Positions 23,182-29,482 are shown, counted from the stretch's first letter. The stretch: DNA of 29,482 bases from a virus (IMGVR_UViG_3300030118_001887:1-29482); one strand, 5' to 3'. Numbers and translations are program-made. Notes: generated by a model not told the origin, from the sequence alone.

Positions 23182-23769
23182 CTACGTTTTTATAATATAT
23201 AATAAAGTTAAGTACGGTTGTAAAACAGATGTTGAGTCTCCTGTAAAATTGGCACTCATTCCATGACTATGATTTGAGCCACCTGGACTATTTCCATAAT
23301 CTGCATTTGGTTGAGGATTAGCAGGACCTACTGCTCCTCCTGGAATGTTTCCTTGCACCGAACTAGGTGGAGTATTTTGAGCACCTGAAGTAGGGTGACT
23401 GTGAGAAGGCATCTCTGGTTCTGTCACAGTATGATTAGCTGAGTTACCGCTTACGTTTCCAGAAGATTGAACAGTGTTTGCACCACCTGTTGAAGCTAAA
23501 GCTTTGTTATTAGATTTGCTGACTGTAACGTCGTCTTGTAGGTCAGGTAAAGTAAAAGTTGTAGAACCATTTCCAGCACCATAAGTCGTTCCAATTACTG
23601 CAAATAAATCTGAGTAAGTTGATCTTGAGACAGCTGCACCGTTACATTCTAGAAAACCTGATGGCACTGAAGAATCAGTCCAAGGTATTATAAGACCAGT
23701 ATTGAGACCTTGTATTCCTGTGAGACTTTGACCATCAAAATCGTATCTAGTAGCTTCATAGTTAGCCAT
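23182..23769 (-). CDS. Tail collar-domain protein, copy 1 of 3
   Basis: 195 aa. MANYEATRYDFDGQSLTG start; collar core PSGFLECNGAAVSRSTYSDL and AGNGSTTFTLPDLQDD; SHSHP at the border, then a variable Pro/Gly/Asn-rich insert (PPSSVQGNIPGGAVGPANP), and the conserved end NHSHGMSANFTGDST and LQPYLTLLYIIKT. Its good ribosome site (AGGGAGAAATAATCC) makes it the best-initiated of the three. It follows directly on the fibre gene at 23773-24474, four bases apart, so fibre and collar proteins are co-expressed. Confidence 0.85.
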   Translation of the reverse strand: MANYEATRYDFDGQSLTGIQGLNTGLIIPWTDSSVPSGFLECNGAAVSRSTYSDLFAVIGTTYGAGNGSTTFTLPDLQDDVTVSKSNNKALASTGGANTVQSSGNVSGNSANHTVTEPEMPSHSHPTSGAQNTPPSSVQGNIPGGAVGPANPQPNADYGNSPGGSNHSHGMSANFTGDSTSVLQPYLTLLYIIKT

Positions 23770-23772
23770 GGA

Positions 23773-24474
23773 TTATTTCTCCCTATATGTCCAACCAGTA
23801 GTAGCGTCTCCTGAATAAACTAAGCTAAAACCAGCACCTTGTGTATTAACAACAAGGTCTGCTGCAGCGTTAGCAATGTTAGAACTATTTCTACCAACAG
23901 TTAGAGCGTTGGTATTAAAATCATATCCTTGGTCCATGAATGATACTTCATCTCCCGTAGCAGGTGAGGCTGGAAGCGTAATAGTTACTGCTCCACCACT
24001 TGTATTTACTAAACATTGTGCACCAGCTTGAACTGTTTCAGCTGCTGTAAATACTCTCCAATTTCTCTGCTCAGATAATTTTACAATATTTGTACCATCA
24101 GAATATAGTACATAATTATTTCCTTCACATAGAAGAACACCTGTTCCTCCTGCTGTTTTAAAAGTTAAAGTATAACCTCCATGGTTACATGCATTTTGAA
24201 CATGATAAACTTTTTCAATTCCATCTGGAATACTTACTGTTCTATTTGCTGCTAAAGTTCCTGTTAATTTAATAACATCATTTTTACCATTGGATACTGC
24301 ACCATTAGTAAATGTTAATGCTCTGTTAGCGTTAGTTAAGTTGAAAGTTGTAAAACCACCGATTGCTTGTTCTAAAATTAATAAGTTTGTATTTGTAATT
24401 TGTCCCCAAGTTCCTGAGTTTTCACCAGTTGCTTGGACTGTTAATTTTAAATTAGCTGATGTTGAGTTTGCCAT
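23773..24474 (-). CDS. Phage tail fibre-type protein
   Basis: 233 aa, beta-rich, Asn/Thr/Gly-rich. The N-terminus STSANLKLTVQATGENSGTW then GQITNTNLLILEQAIGG is a start I know from marine-phage tail fibres and likely forms the attachment segment. The remainder alternates short strands (ALTFTNGAVSNGKNDVIKLT; GGYTLTFKTAGGTGVLLCEG) and ends GAGFSLVYSGDATTGWTYRE, a common fibre-end motif. It lies between the terminator-bounded 536-aa gene and the three collar genes, consistent with a fibre shaft carrying the collar-domain tips. AATAAGGAATTTAAATT precedes the ATG. Confidence 0.75.
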   Translation of the reverse strand: MANSTSANLKLTVQATGENSGTWGQITNTNLLILEQAIGGFTTFNLTNANRALTFTNGAVSNGKNDVIKLTGTLAANRTVSIPDGIEKVYHVQNACNHGGYTLTFKTAGGTGVLLCEGNNYVLYSDGTNIVKLSEQRNWRVFTAAETVQAGAQCLVNTSGGAVTITLPASPATGDEVSFMDQGYDFNTNALTVGRNSSNIANAAADLVVNTQGAGFSLVYSGDATTGWTYREK

Positions 24475-24497
24475 AATTTAAATTCCTTATTCGTTTT

Positions 24498-24526
24498 AAT
24501 TTACTAAAAAATTGAGTTTGTGTCAA
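24498..24526 (-). promoter_or_regulatory. Candidate promoter nested in the terminator hairpin
   Basis: On the minus strand TTGACA (24526-24521) lies in the hairpin that ends the upstream transcript. Exactly 17 bases on is TAAATT (24503-24498), a 4/6 match to -10. It would restart transcription for the fibre and collar genes, with a short leader. Confidence 0.4.
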
Positions 24527-24531
24527 ACTCA
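24506..24531 (-). terminator. Intrinsic terminator after the 536-aa gene
   Basis: Minus strand: TGAGTTTG (24531-24524), loop ACA, CAAACTCA (24520-24513), then ATTTTTTAG. A perfect 8-bp stem with a T-run, directly after the TAA stop at 24534-24532. This is the clearest terminator in the window; it would separate the adaptor/decoration transcript from the fibre genes. Confidence 0.8.
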
Positions 24532-26142
24532 TTATGCAGCCCTTGTTGGCACTTCTACCCAACCTGGTGGATCTAAAGGCGCTGAACCTGTATTAACTTC
24601 GTTCCAGACTAGAGAATTAACAGAATTCAAGTTCATAGTCAACCCTATTCCTGTTAAAGATACAGTAGCAAATCCTTTAGTAGTTACACTACCTAAATTA
24701 GCCGTCATTGCTATTCCAGTAACATCAATTAAACTTTCAGCAAATAACGTACCTAATCCAAGACCTGCTGCAAATCCTGTTCCTGTAACCGTTACATCTG
24801 CACCACCTGCAATTACTGTACCAACAGCTAAAGTTCCACTAAATCCAATACCTGTAATATTTGCATCAGGGCCAGGATCAACATCTCCTTCTGCTGCAGT
24901 TATACTAATACCTGTTGGAACTACACTACCGTCTCCTGTAGCTGCTAATGTTCCAACGTTTGCAGACATTGCAATACCATTAACATTACCACTTGCAAAC
25001 TGACCTTCAACTCCCCATGCATTTACATTCCAACCTTGTCTACCCCAGCCCGTTTGGTTAAATGCATCAAGGGTTCCTAAAGCTGCAGTTGCACCAATTC
25101 CAGTTAGCATTGCATCAGGACCAGCATCTGCTGTTCCTAAGTTTGCTGTTGAAGCTATACCAGTTAATGTTATTTCAAATGATATTTCTACTGATTCATT
25201 ACCTTGTGATGCAGTCATTGCAATTCCTGTTAACGTAGGTGAAGCATCAATTGAAATACTTTCATTACCTAAAGCTGCAGTCGCAGCAATTCCTGTAACT
25301 CTTAAATCACCTGCAATATTCCAAGCGTTTTCACCCCAAGTTAATCTACCCCAACCAGTGTTTATTTCACCGGCTGTAGTTTCATCACCTAAAGCACTAG
25401 TCATTGCAATTCCAGTTGGAACAACATCTGAATCAGAAAAGGCAGTTTCATTTCCTAAAGTTAAAGTTAGAGCTTGGCCTGTTACTGATACATCTATATC
25501 TGTGAAAGCAGTTTCGTTACCTAGTGCAGCTGTAAATGCTATTCCAGTTAGCATTGCATCAGGTGAAGGATCAATAGAACCTGCAGATGCAGTCATTGCA
25601 ATACCCGAAGGATTTACAATTTGATCAGGATTACCCCAAGCTCTTTGTGACCAACCATCTCTACCCCAACCAAATTCTACAGTAGATGTTGATGTAACTG
25701 ACGCTAAAGAAAAAGAAGCACCTATACCAGTGACAGAAACAGTGTTGTTATCTTGATCGTTCCAATTTCCTATGCTCCAAGAAAGAGCACCAAAAGAATC
25801 TGATGTTACGTTTGATTGACCACCCATCGCAGGATGGTTTGTGCAATAATAATATAAAGGTGATGGAGCATTTGAAGCTACAGCAATTTCTGTATATGCA
25901 CCTCCTGAACCAGGTGTGCCTGCAGCAGTTACTCCCGTTGTGTACTCAGATCCTCCACCATGAGTTCCATCTGAAGTGATTGAAAATCTTAGTGGATGAG
26001 TAGCATTAGAAGAATCAGATTGATCGAAACGATAGGTTGCACCTCGGGCTAGAGCAACAGTCGCCTGTTGAACACCATCAATAAAATATTTATTACCACC
26101 ACCAGTGCTAACAACAGTAACTGTAAAAGTTCTAACCGCCAT
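24532..26142 (-). CDS. Cupredoxin-like tail protein with about 15 TGI repeats
   Basis: 536 aa in two parts. Residues 1-~110 look like a cupredoxin: beta strands (RTFTVTVVSTGGGNKYFIDG; GATYRFDQSDSSNATHPLRF) and a full type-1-copper-like ligand set H49, C100, H103, M106 (YYYCTNHPAMGG). I have seen this N-terminal type in cyanophage and other marine-phage structural proteins. Residues ~125-520 hold about 15 short repeats of form (V/L/P)TGIxxTAxxG, with three WGRxxW-x(3)-AW inserts (for example WGRDGWSQRAWG), probably a beta-fibrous shaft. It ends GWVEVPTRAA. A virion tail or fibre role is likely; copper binding is inferred from residues. Preceded by a GTAA-loop hairpin at its start codon; followed by the terminator. 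Confidence 0.75.
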   Translation of the reverse strand: MAVRTFTVTVVSTGGGNKYFIDGVQQATVALARGATYRFDQSDSSNATHPLRFSITSDGTHGGGSEYTTGVTAAGTPGSGGAYTEIAVASNAPSPLYYYCTNHPAMGGQSNVTSDSFGALSWSIGNWNDQDNNTVSVTGIGASFSLASVTSTSTVEFGWGRDGWSQRAWGNPDQIVNPSGIAMTASAGSIDPSPDAMLTGIAFTAALGNETAFTDIDVSVTGQALTLTLGNETAFSDSDVVPTGIAMTSALGDETTAGEINTGWGRLTWGENAWNIAGDLRVTGIAATAALGNESISIDASPTLTGIAMTASQGNESVEISFEITLTGIASTANLGTADAGPDAMLTGIGATAALGTLDAFNQTGWGRQGWNVNAWGVEGQFASGNVNGIAMSANVGTLAATGDGSVVPTGISITAAEGDVDPGPDANITGIGFSGTLAVGTVIAGGADVTVTGTGFAAGLGLGTLFAESLIDVTGIAMTANLGSVTTKGFATVSLTGIGLTMNLNSVNSLVWNEVNTGSAPLDPPGWVEVPTRAA

Positions 26143-26160
26143 AGGATGTTACCATCCTAT
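26141..26160 (-). promoter_or_regulatory. GNRA-type hairpin over the start codon of the 536-aa gene
   Basis: Minus strand: ATAGGATG (26160-26153), loop GTAA, CATCCTAT (26148-26141), a perfect 8-bp stem whose last two bases are the AT of the start ATG (26142-26140). The left arm holds the only ribosome-site-like sequence (AGGATGG) and begins at the last base of the upstream TAA stop. It probably couples translation to the upstream gene. Confidence 0.5.
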
Positions 26161-26612
26161 TAACCAGATATTCTAAGAATAGCCGCTGCTGTTGTAAAAG
26201 CTGGAAACTGTATTGTGAAAGTTCCTGATGTAGCTGTTTTATCTGCCCCAAAATCTAAAACGGCAACAGCTGCATTTGTAGTTGCAGATGAAGTGTTGTA
26301 GATTAAAGCTCCTCTAGCAGTTAACGTCACACCAGTAAATGATCTGTCAGCGAAGTCAACTATTGCAACGCCTTTACCAGACCCTGAACCTATTGAAGTT
26401 CCACCATTAACTAATGCGCCACCACCTGCTGAATACTGACCACTGTTACTTACTTCGTTAGTTGCAGAGTAAGCAGTTGTCGTTGAGTTTAGAGTAGCTG
26501 AGGAAGTATAAAGAGCGATCTTAAACTTGTCACCACCAGATGATTTAAAATTGTGATCACCTTCTAACAGTTGCTTTTTAAATGCATTTGCAAGTGCTTG
26601 TGTAATTGCCAT
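26160..26612 (-). CDS. Virion-type beta-rich protein, unknown function
   Basis: 150 aa, Ala/Thr/Ser/Gly-rich. The start AITQALANAFKKQLLEGDHN includes FKSSGGDKFKIALYTSSATL, a helix then strands; the rest is beta (KGVAIVDFADRSFTGVTLTA; VAVLDFGADKTATSGTFTIQ). The layout matches small structural proteins I know from marine phages between adaptor and fibre genes. AAGGAGATAAACT gives a good ribosome site. It ends immediately before the hairpin at the start codon of the 536-aa gene. A tail or decoration role is likely; no other clue. Confidence 0.55.
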   Translation of the reverse strand: MAITQALANAFKKQLLEGDHNFKSSGGDKFKIALYTSSATLNSTTTAYSATNEVSNSGQYSAGGGALVNGGTSIGSGSGKGVAIVDFADRSFTGVTLTARGALIYNTSSATTNAAVAVLDFGADKTATSGTFTIQFPAFTTAAAILRISG

Positions 26613-26628
26613 AGTTTATCTCCTTATT

Positions 26629-27282
26629 TTATTTTCCACCGACTCGAGGAACACCTGATTGATATTCATCTCGTCTTCGTCTTCCCATTTGTTCTATCGA
26701 GAAGCCTTCTACCACTTGTTTATACTTTCCTTCGTATAATTGCAAGAGATCATTTGGCCCTTTCAAGAAAGAAAATGCTTCAACTAAGCACGCATATAAT
26801 AAGCCATTGGGAAATTGTTGACTTAGATATGTAGTAGTATTTGTACTAGATAATCCATCTGGTTTCAAGATATAATTTACTTGGATTGTGTACGTAGCGT
26901 TAGGTGTCGGAGCCACGACTATTGTATTCTGATCCCAGTTGCTGTAATATTTTGGAACACCTGTTGACTCAGCAGGATTAAATTCAGACATAAAACTAGT
27001 ATCTCTGTATTGTAAAAAGTCTCTGTTATTAGAGGCACCCACTCCGTCAGAGTCTACAATTTGAGCAGATCTAATAACTAATAAATTATCAGGTGTATCA
27101 ATAAATCTAGTTCCTGATACTAAATTAGCAGTTACATATCTTTTATTATTATCTGAGTCCACATCTCTTAAAATTCTAAATTCTGCATTTTCAATAAATC
27201 CATTTACAATAGTGTCACTTAAAACTGTACTTGACACCTCTGTGTAATCTCTAATTTTTTGTACTAATTCTGCGTATGTCAT
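26629..27282 (-). CDS. Tail adaptor / connector-like protein
   Basis: 217 aa. MTYAELVQKIRDYTEVSSTV then GFIENAEFRILRDVDSDNNK form a helical start; the middle has FLQYRDTSFMSEFNP and a beta part with YSNWDQNTIVVAPTPNATY; the C-terminal helical QFPNGLLYACLVEAFSFLKG then PNDLLQLYEGKYKQVVEGF is the element I recognise from phage head-to-tail adaptor proteins. The very end is basic (GRRRRDEYQ). Position among the gp4-like adaptor and tail genes supports a connector or tail-tube role; the exact ring position is unknown. Its ATG overlaps the stop of the 120-aa gene by one base. Confidence 0.6.
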   Translation of the reverse strand: MTYAELVQKIRDYTEVSSTVLSDTIVNGFIENAEFRILRDVDSDNNKRYVTANLVSGTRFIDTPDNLLVIRSAQIVDSDGVGASNNRDFLQYRDTSFMSEFNPAESTGVPKYYSNWDQNTIVVAPTPNATYTIQVNYILKPDGLSSTNTTTYLSQQFPNGLLYACLVEAFSFLKGPNDLLQLYEGKYKQVVEGFSIEQMGRRRRDEYQSGVPRVGGK

Positions 27283-27644
27283 TATGTTGTTACCGTTACA
27301 CTTCCTAAAGATACTAACGCTTGTCTTTTATTGTTAGCAATAGATCCATCTTCTGGTACCATACCACTGTTTGATTCAAATGCAAAGTCTCCTGGTAAAG
27401 TTAAATCAACAGCAATGCCTCCACCACCTCCGGATGCAACTGTAAAGATTTGCGGTCTTGCATTTCTTAAACCTTGTCCATCAGCCGTAGTTGGTTTAGG
27501 CTCCAACTGTGGATGTTTTGATTCAAACTCTGAAACATGTACTCTTGATCCATTCCATTCTATAACCATTTCTGAATACGGAAATGCTTGACCAGAACGA
27601 TCAGATATAAATTGTGCGTATTTTCCTCTAGATAAATTAGACAT
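27282..27644 (-). CDS. Small structural protein, ISDRSGQ-type
   Basis: 120 aa. SRGKYAQFISDRSGQAFPYS and MVIEWNGSRVHVSEFESKHP then QLEPKP fit a small conserved protein family of marine phages (pattern GKYAxxISDRSGxxxPxxE-x-x-x-EWNGxxVxxxEFExKHPQLEP) that often sits beside adaptor genes. The C-terminal half is Gly-rich and beta (TVASGGGGGIAVDLTLPGDF). No function is assigned. It overlaps the gp4-like gene by 8 bases and the adaptor-like gene by one. It is likely a minor virion or assembly component. Confidence 0.6.
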   Translation of the reverse strand: MSNLSRGKYAQFISDRSGQAFPYSEMVIEWNGSRVHVSEFESKHPQLEPKPTTADGQGLRNARPQIFTVASGGGGGIAVDLTLPGDFAFESNSGMVPEDGSIANNKRQALVSLGSVTVTT

Positions 27645-28359
27645 TTGGATAATAAGTTTTTGGTGTTATGAAAGAACTTGAAGCAGAACCATCTTCTTCT
27701 AGTGCTCTCTTTAATTCATCTTCATACAACAGTTTCATTTGTTGTGTAAGTTGTGGATTTATTTTTTGTGATAAATAATAAGCTAGACCTGCAACCATAC
27801 AAGGCACAAATCTATATGGTACATCTGCTTCGTTAGTATAGTTACCAGCATCTTGTATTCTACTCACATAATAATAATTTAAAAAATTACCTGCTTCACT
27901 TGCACCAGGTGTTAGGTATAAAGTAATTGTAACTTTATCTATAAATCTTTGAACGTAATATTGTGTAGGTACACCTGTTTGAGTTTTGTTTGACAAACCT
28001 TGATATGCAGATCTATTTATTTTTGTAAGAGGAAAATCAACTGAAGAAGAATTTCTATAAACAGCTTCTAATATATCATCTACGCCGTAAACTGCAGTTG
28101 TGCTTGAAGTACCATCAGATGTTGATCTAAACATTGTGTAAACTGATTGACCACTAACTAATGTAATTGAATTATTTTTTACTTGCCAATAGTGTAAACC
28201 TCTGTTTGCCCATTCTTGAAACATAATGTTTAAAGAACGTCTTGCAGATCTTAAATCGTTTCCAGAATAATCAAAACGACCTAATCTTTCATACGCTTCA
28301 GTAATAATATCATCAATACTAAATGTAGATTCAAATGTTGTTGTACCAGAAGTTGCCAT
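27637..28359 (-). CDS. P22 gp4-like tail accessory / head-completion protein
   Basis: 240 aa. The N-terminal FSIDDIITEAYERLGRFDYS then LRSARRSLNIMFQEWANRGL then HYWQVKNNSITLVSGQSVYT matches the tail accessory factor of P22-type (and T7 gp11-like) phages: EAYERxG, ARRSLNxxxxEWxNRGxxxW, then a beta-domain with Y. It forms the ring that closes the head-to-tail joint after DNA packaging in those phages. The C-terminal part (RFVPCMVAGLAYYLSQKINP; LYEDELKRALEEDG) is the usual helical end. AAGAGGTTTAA precedes the ATG. This is the best evidence for a short P22-like tail. Confidence 0.72.
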   Translation of the reverse strand: MATSGTTTFESTFSIDDIITEAYERLGRFDYSGNDLRSARRSLNIMFQEWANRGLHYWQVKNNSITLVSGQSVYTMFRSTSDGTSSTTAVYGVDDILEAVYRNSSSVDFPLTKINRSAYQGLSNKTQTGVPTQYYVQRFIDKVTITLYLTPGASEAGNFLNYYYVSRIQDAGNYTNEADVPYRFVPCMVAGLAYYLSQKINPQLTQQMKLLYEDELKRALEEDGSASSSFITPKTYYPNV

Positions 28360-28368
28360 TTAAACCTC

Positions 28369-28647
28369 TTACTTATCAATCAATAGTGTTGCGCCTACTA
28401 AATTAGCAATTGCAGAAACTTTCATTCCACCTTCAAATAAAATTCCATCTTCAGGTATGTTAAATGAAAAAACATCACCTTCAGGACAATCTCCTTGAAA
28501 TAAAGTTGCACTACTTGTGTTGTCTTGCAAAGTTATTGATCCAGCTCCAGATCCATCAGAAGCTAAAATCATTCCTCTCAATCTAGTTCTGCCAGCAAAA
28601 ACTGCACCAGTGCCTGAAACTCTAACTGCTTTTACGTCACCCTTCAT
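28369..28647 (-). CDS. Small beta-sandwich virion-type protein
   Basis: 92 aa. GTGAVFAGRTRLRGMILASD, SITLQDNTSSATLFQGDCPE and VFSFNIPEDGILFEGGMKVS then LVGATLLID: an all-beta layout like capsid or tail decoration proteins; similar in style to the 116-aa protein at 15333-15683. AATAGGAGAACAAAAAT precedes the ATG. Between it and the upstream 178-aa gene lies a strong GC-rich hairpin, so its expression may be lower than that gene. A structural role is inferred from fold pattern and place. Confidence 0.55.
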   Translation of the reverse strand: MKGDVKAVRVSGTGAVFAGRTRLRGMILASDGSGAGSITLQDNTSSATLFQGDCPEGDVFSFNIPEDGILFEGGMKVSAIANLVGATLLIDK

Positions 28648-28672
28648 ATTTTTGTTCTCCTATTAAAATTTA

Positions 28673-28692
28673 TGTGGGCCCTAAGGCCCACA
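28673..28692 (-). terminator. GC-rich hairpin between decoration-type and 92-aa genes (possible attenuator)
   Basis: tgtgggcc (28673-28680), loop ctaa, ggcccaca (28685-28692): a perfect 8-bp GC-rich stem. On the minus strand it is followed by TAAATTTTAAT, a poor T-run. It could be a leaky terminator or an RNA-stability hairpin that protects the upstream 178-aa message. Confidence 0.55.
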
Positions 28693-28703
28693 CTAATTAT
28701 TTA

Positions 28704-29240
28704 TTAACTTACTGCCGCACTAAACGGTGTTGCTGGTGTACCAGTACAACCAGACTCTACATCAACTTTCCATTGAGTAGAACTAATTGCAGTACACGTA
28801 ATTTTTGAAAAAGTTACACCACCTGTATCAGTACCATTTAAAGTAATAGTATCAGATGCTGCTGCAGTTTCAAAACCAACCATGTTATCAGAAGTGTCAT
28901 CAATAAATTTTGCACCTCCAACCATAACATCGTTAGCATTAGCAACTTGTACGACTAAGTCTCCAGTCTTAGTAATTGATGCAAAAATTTCAAAAGTTGC
29001 ACCTATGTTACTTAGATTATTTGGATCAGCTCCTGGTCCTGCACTTGCAGAATCAGAGTTAGCATTAATCGCTGGTAATGTGTAAGTCACTGCACCTGCT
29101 GCATTATTGTGTACAATTCTACCCGCATGAGTAGCAACTGTTAACGCAACACTTGCGTCAGCGTCTACAACATTAGCCGGACCTGTAGTAATAAATCCAC
29201 TTTTAGATATTACCGGTCCTTGAAACGTAGTATTTGCCAT
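28704..29240 (-). CDS. Probable capsid decoration / head-fibre-type protein
   Basis: 178 aa, Ala/Thr/Asn/Asp-rich, no charged helix. FQGPVISKSGFITTGPANVV start; then GRIVHNNAAGAVTYTLPAIN, FEIFASITKTGDLVVQVANA, and ITCTAISSTQWKVDVESGCT near the end. The strand-rich composition and GPVxSxxGF start are common in phage head-decoration or head-fibre proteins. It has the best ribosome site in the window (AGGAGGA 7 bases before the ATG), its own promoter candidate and a hairpin both before and after, which together suggest very high expression, as for an abundant capsid-surface protein (inference). Confidence 0.55.
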   Translation of the reverse strand: MANTTFQGPVISKSGFITTGPANVVDADASVALTVATHAGRIVHNNAAGAVTYTLPAINANSDSASAGPGADPNNLSNIGATFEIFASITKTGDLVVQVANANDVMVGGAKFIDDTSDNMVGFETAAASDTITLNGTDTGGVTFSKITCTAISSTQWKVDVESGCTGTPATPFSAAVS

Positions 29241-29261
29241 AGTGTTATCCTCCTAGTTTCC

Positions 29262-29306
29262 GTTTACATAGTCTCTAGGCCGTCGACTGTACGCGTCTAT
29301 GTAAAC
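29262..29306 (-). repeat. 10-bp inverted repeat in the leader of the decoration-type gene
   Basis: gtttacatag (29262-29271) and ctatgtaaac (29297-29306), perfect, with a 25-base loop unusually rich in G and C (containing gtcgac and acgcgt). It lies between the promoter and the ribosome site on the minus strand. It could be a message-stabilising 5' hairpin or a protein-binding operator; no T-run follows. Confidence 0.6.
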
Positions 29307-29328
29307 TAATTAATTATACAGTGAGTTT

Positions 29329-29357
29329 TTTATATACTAGTTTTTAGTAGAGTGCAA
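29329..29357 (-). promoter_or_regulatory. Sigma70-like promoter of the virion operon
   Basis: Minus strand: TTGCAC (29357-29352), exact 17-base spacer, TATAAA (29334-29329). A second -10, TATAAT (29318-29313), lies a little further downstream with a weak -35. It is in the 165-base gap (29241-29405) between the edge gene and the decoration-type gene; apart from this, the inverted repeat and the ribosome site I see nothing else in that gap. Confidence 0.6.
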
Positions 29358-29405
29358 GAGAGCCTGTAATGTGGAGTGGATTTTTTCCAACGATGTAGCT
29401 TTTTA

Positions 29406-29482
29406 TTAAGTTGCTACAGAAACTTGTGGAGCAATGGCATCAACTTTATTTCTAAGGTGAGCTTCTTTAGCCTCTGCCTTTT
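29406..29482 (-). CDS. C-terminal end of a gene cut by the right window edge
   Basis: Only the last 24 residues are inside the window: KAEAKEAHLRNKVDAIAPQV then SVAT, stop TAA at 29408-29406 followed by a second in-frame TAA. A charged helix followed by a short hydrophobic end. In this place, upstream of a decoration-type gene, a major capsid protein or scaffold end would be usual, but the fragment is too short to decide. No intrinsic terminator with a real T-run follows; only a short TGGA-AAAAA-TCCA element does. Confidence 0.45.
   Translation of the reverse strand, partial: KAEAKEAHLRNKVDAIAPQVSVAT

Noticed and set aside
21990-23769. Diversity-generating retroelement target in the collar genes
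   Set aside because: The variable segments differ in length and sequence, not by adenine-specific changes, and there is no reverse transcriptase or template repeat in the window.
24512-25003. 163-aa plus-strand open frame
   Set aside because: It lies opposite the repeat region of the 536-aa protein; its Pro/Val-rich, motif-free product is a complement shadow of the repeated codons.
29360-29405. Terminator after the right-edge gene
   Set aside because: Only a 4-bp TGGA/TCCA stem around an A-run; too weak to support.
1-29482. tRNA genes, integrase/attachment sites, insertion sequences
   Set aside because: I scanned for cloverleaf-type segments, recombinase motifs and transposase frames and found none that I could support.

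Overview
This window is a stretch of an AT-rich tailed-phage genome, most likely a lytic marine virus with short-tail (podovirus-like) features. The evidence is the wall-to-wall packing with 1-14 base overlaps, a phage replication block, a P22 gp4-like tail accessory protein, a gp10-like tail/stabilisation protein and a tail-fibre module. Several proteins belong to families I know mainly from uncultured marine phages. I see no integrase, repressor, tRNA, rRNA or insertion sequence. Portal, terminase, major capsid, DNA polymerase and lysis enzymes are not recognisable here and presumably lie outside. Both ends of the window cut genes. The host cannot be named from sequence; the base composition and gene families would suit a low-GC marine alphaproteobacterium such as SAR11 or a relative (inference).

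Layout. 1-5036 (minus strand) is a replication/DNA-metabolism operon. From its upstream end it holds a conserved 112-aa phage protein, then (after a good sigma70-like promoter) a 182-aa coiled-coil protein, a 259-aa protein, an AEP/TOTE-type primase, a UvrD/Dda-like helicase and the start of a DUF3310 gene. A divergent SNF2-type helicase (5090-6523, plus) has its own near-consensus promoter. 6520-13269 (minus) holds a one-TM holin-like protein and four internal/structural proteins, including a 1340-aa giant. 13341-15177 (minus) is a pair of glycosyltransferases inserted in the virion operon. 15152-18821 (minus) holds small virion-type proteins, a repeat-containing protein and the 656-aa gp10-like protein.

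18843-21561 (plus) is a 2.7-kb reverse-oriented cassette: a ParB/Srx-like protein, three different 2-oxoglutarate/Fe(II) oxygenase-type proteins and a class I methyltransferase. I regard it as the most interesting element. 21558-29240 (minus) is the tail/adaptor module: a small fibre-associated protein, three tandem collar-domain paralogues, a fibre protein, a 536-aa protein with an N-terminal type-1-copper (cupredoxin-like) motif followed by about 15 short repeats, adaptor proteins, and decoration-type proteins behind a strong promoter.

How it fits together. The minus-strand virion operon appears to be transcribed rightmost-first from about 29,330, with a clear intrinsic terminator after the 536-aa gene (24506-24531) that overlaps a possible restart promoter. 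The enzyme inserts (glycosyltransferases, oxygenases, methyltransferase) sit among virion genes. They may modify host surface, virion proteins or small molecules; their substrates cannot be read from the sequence.
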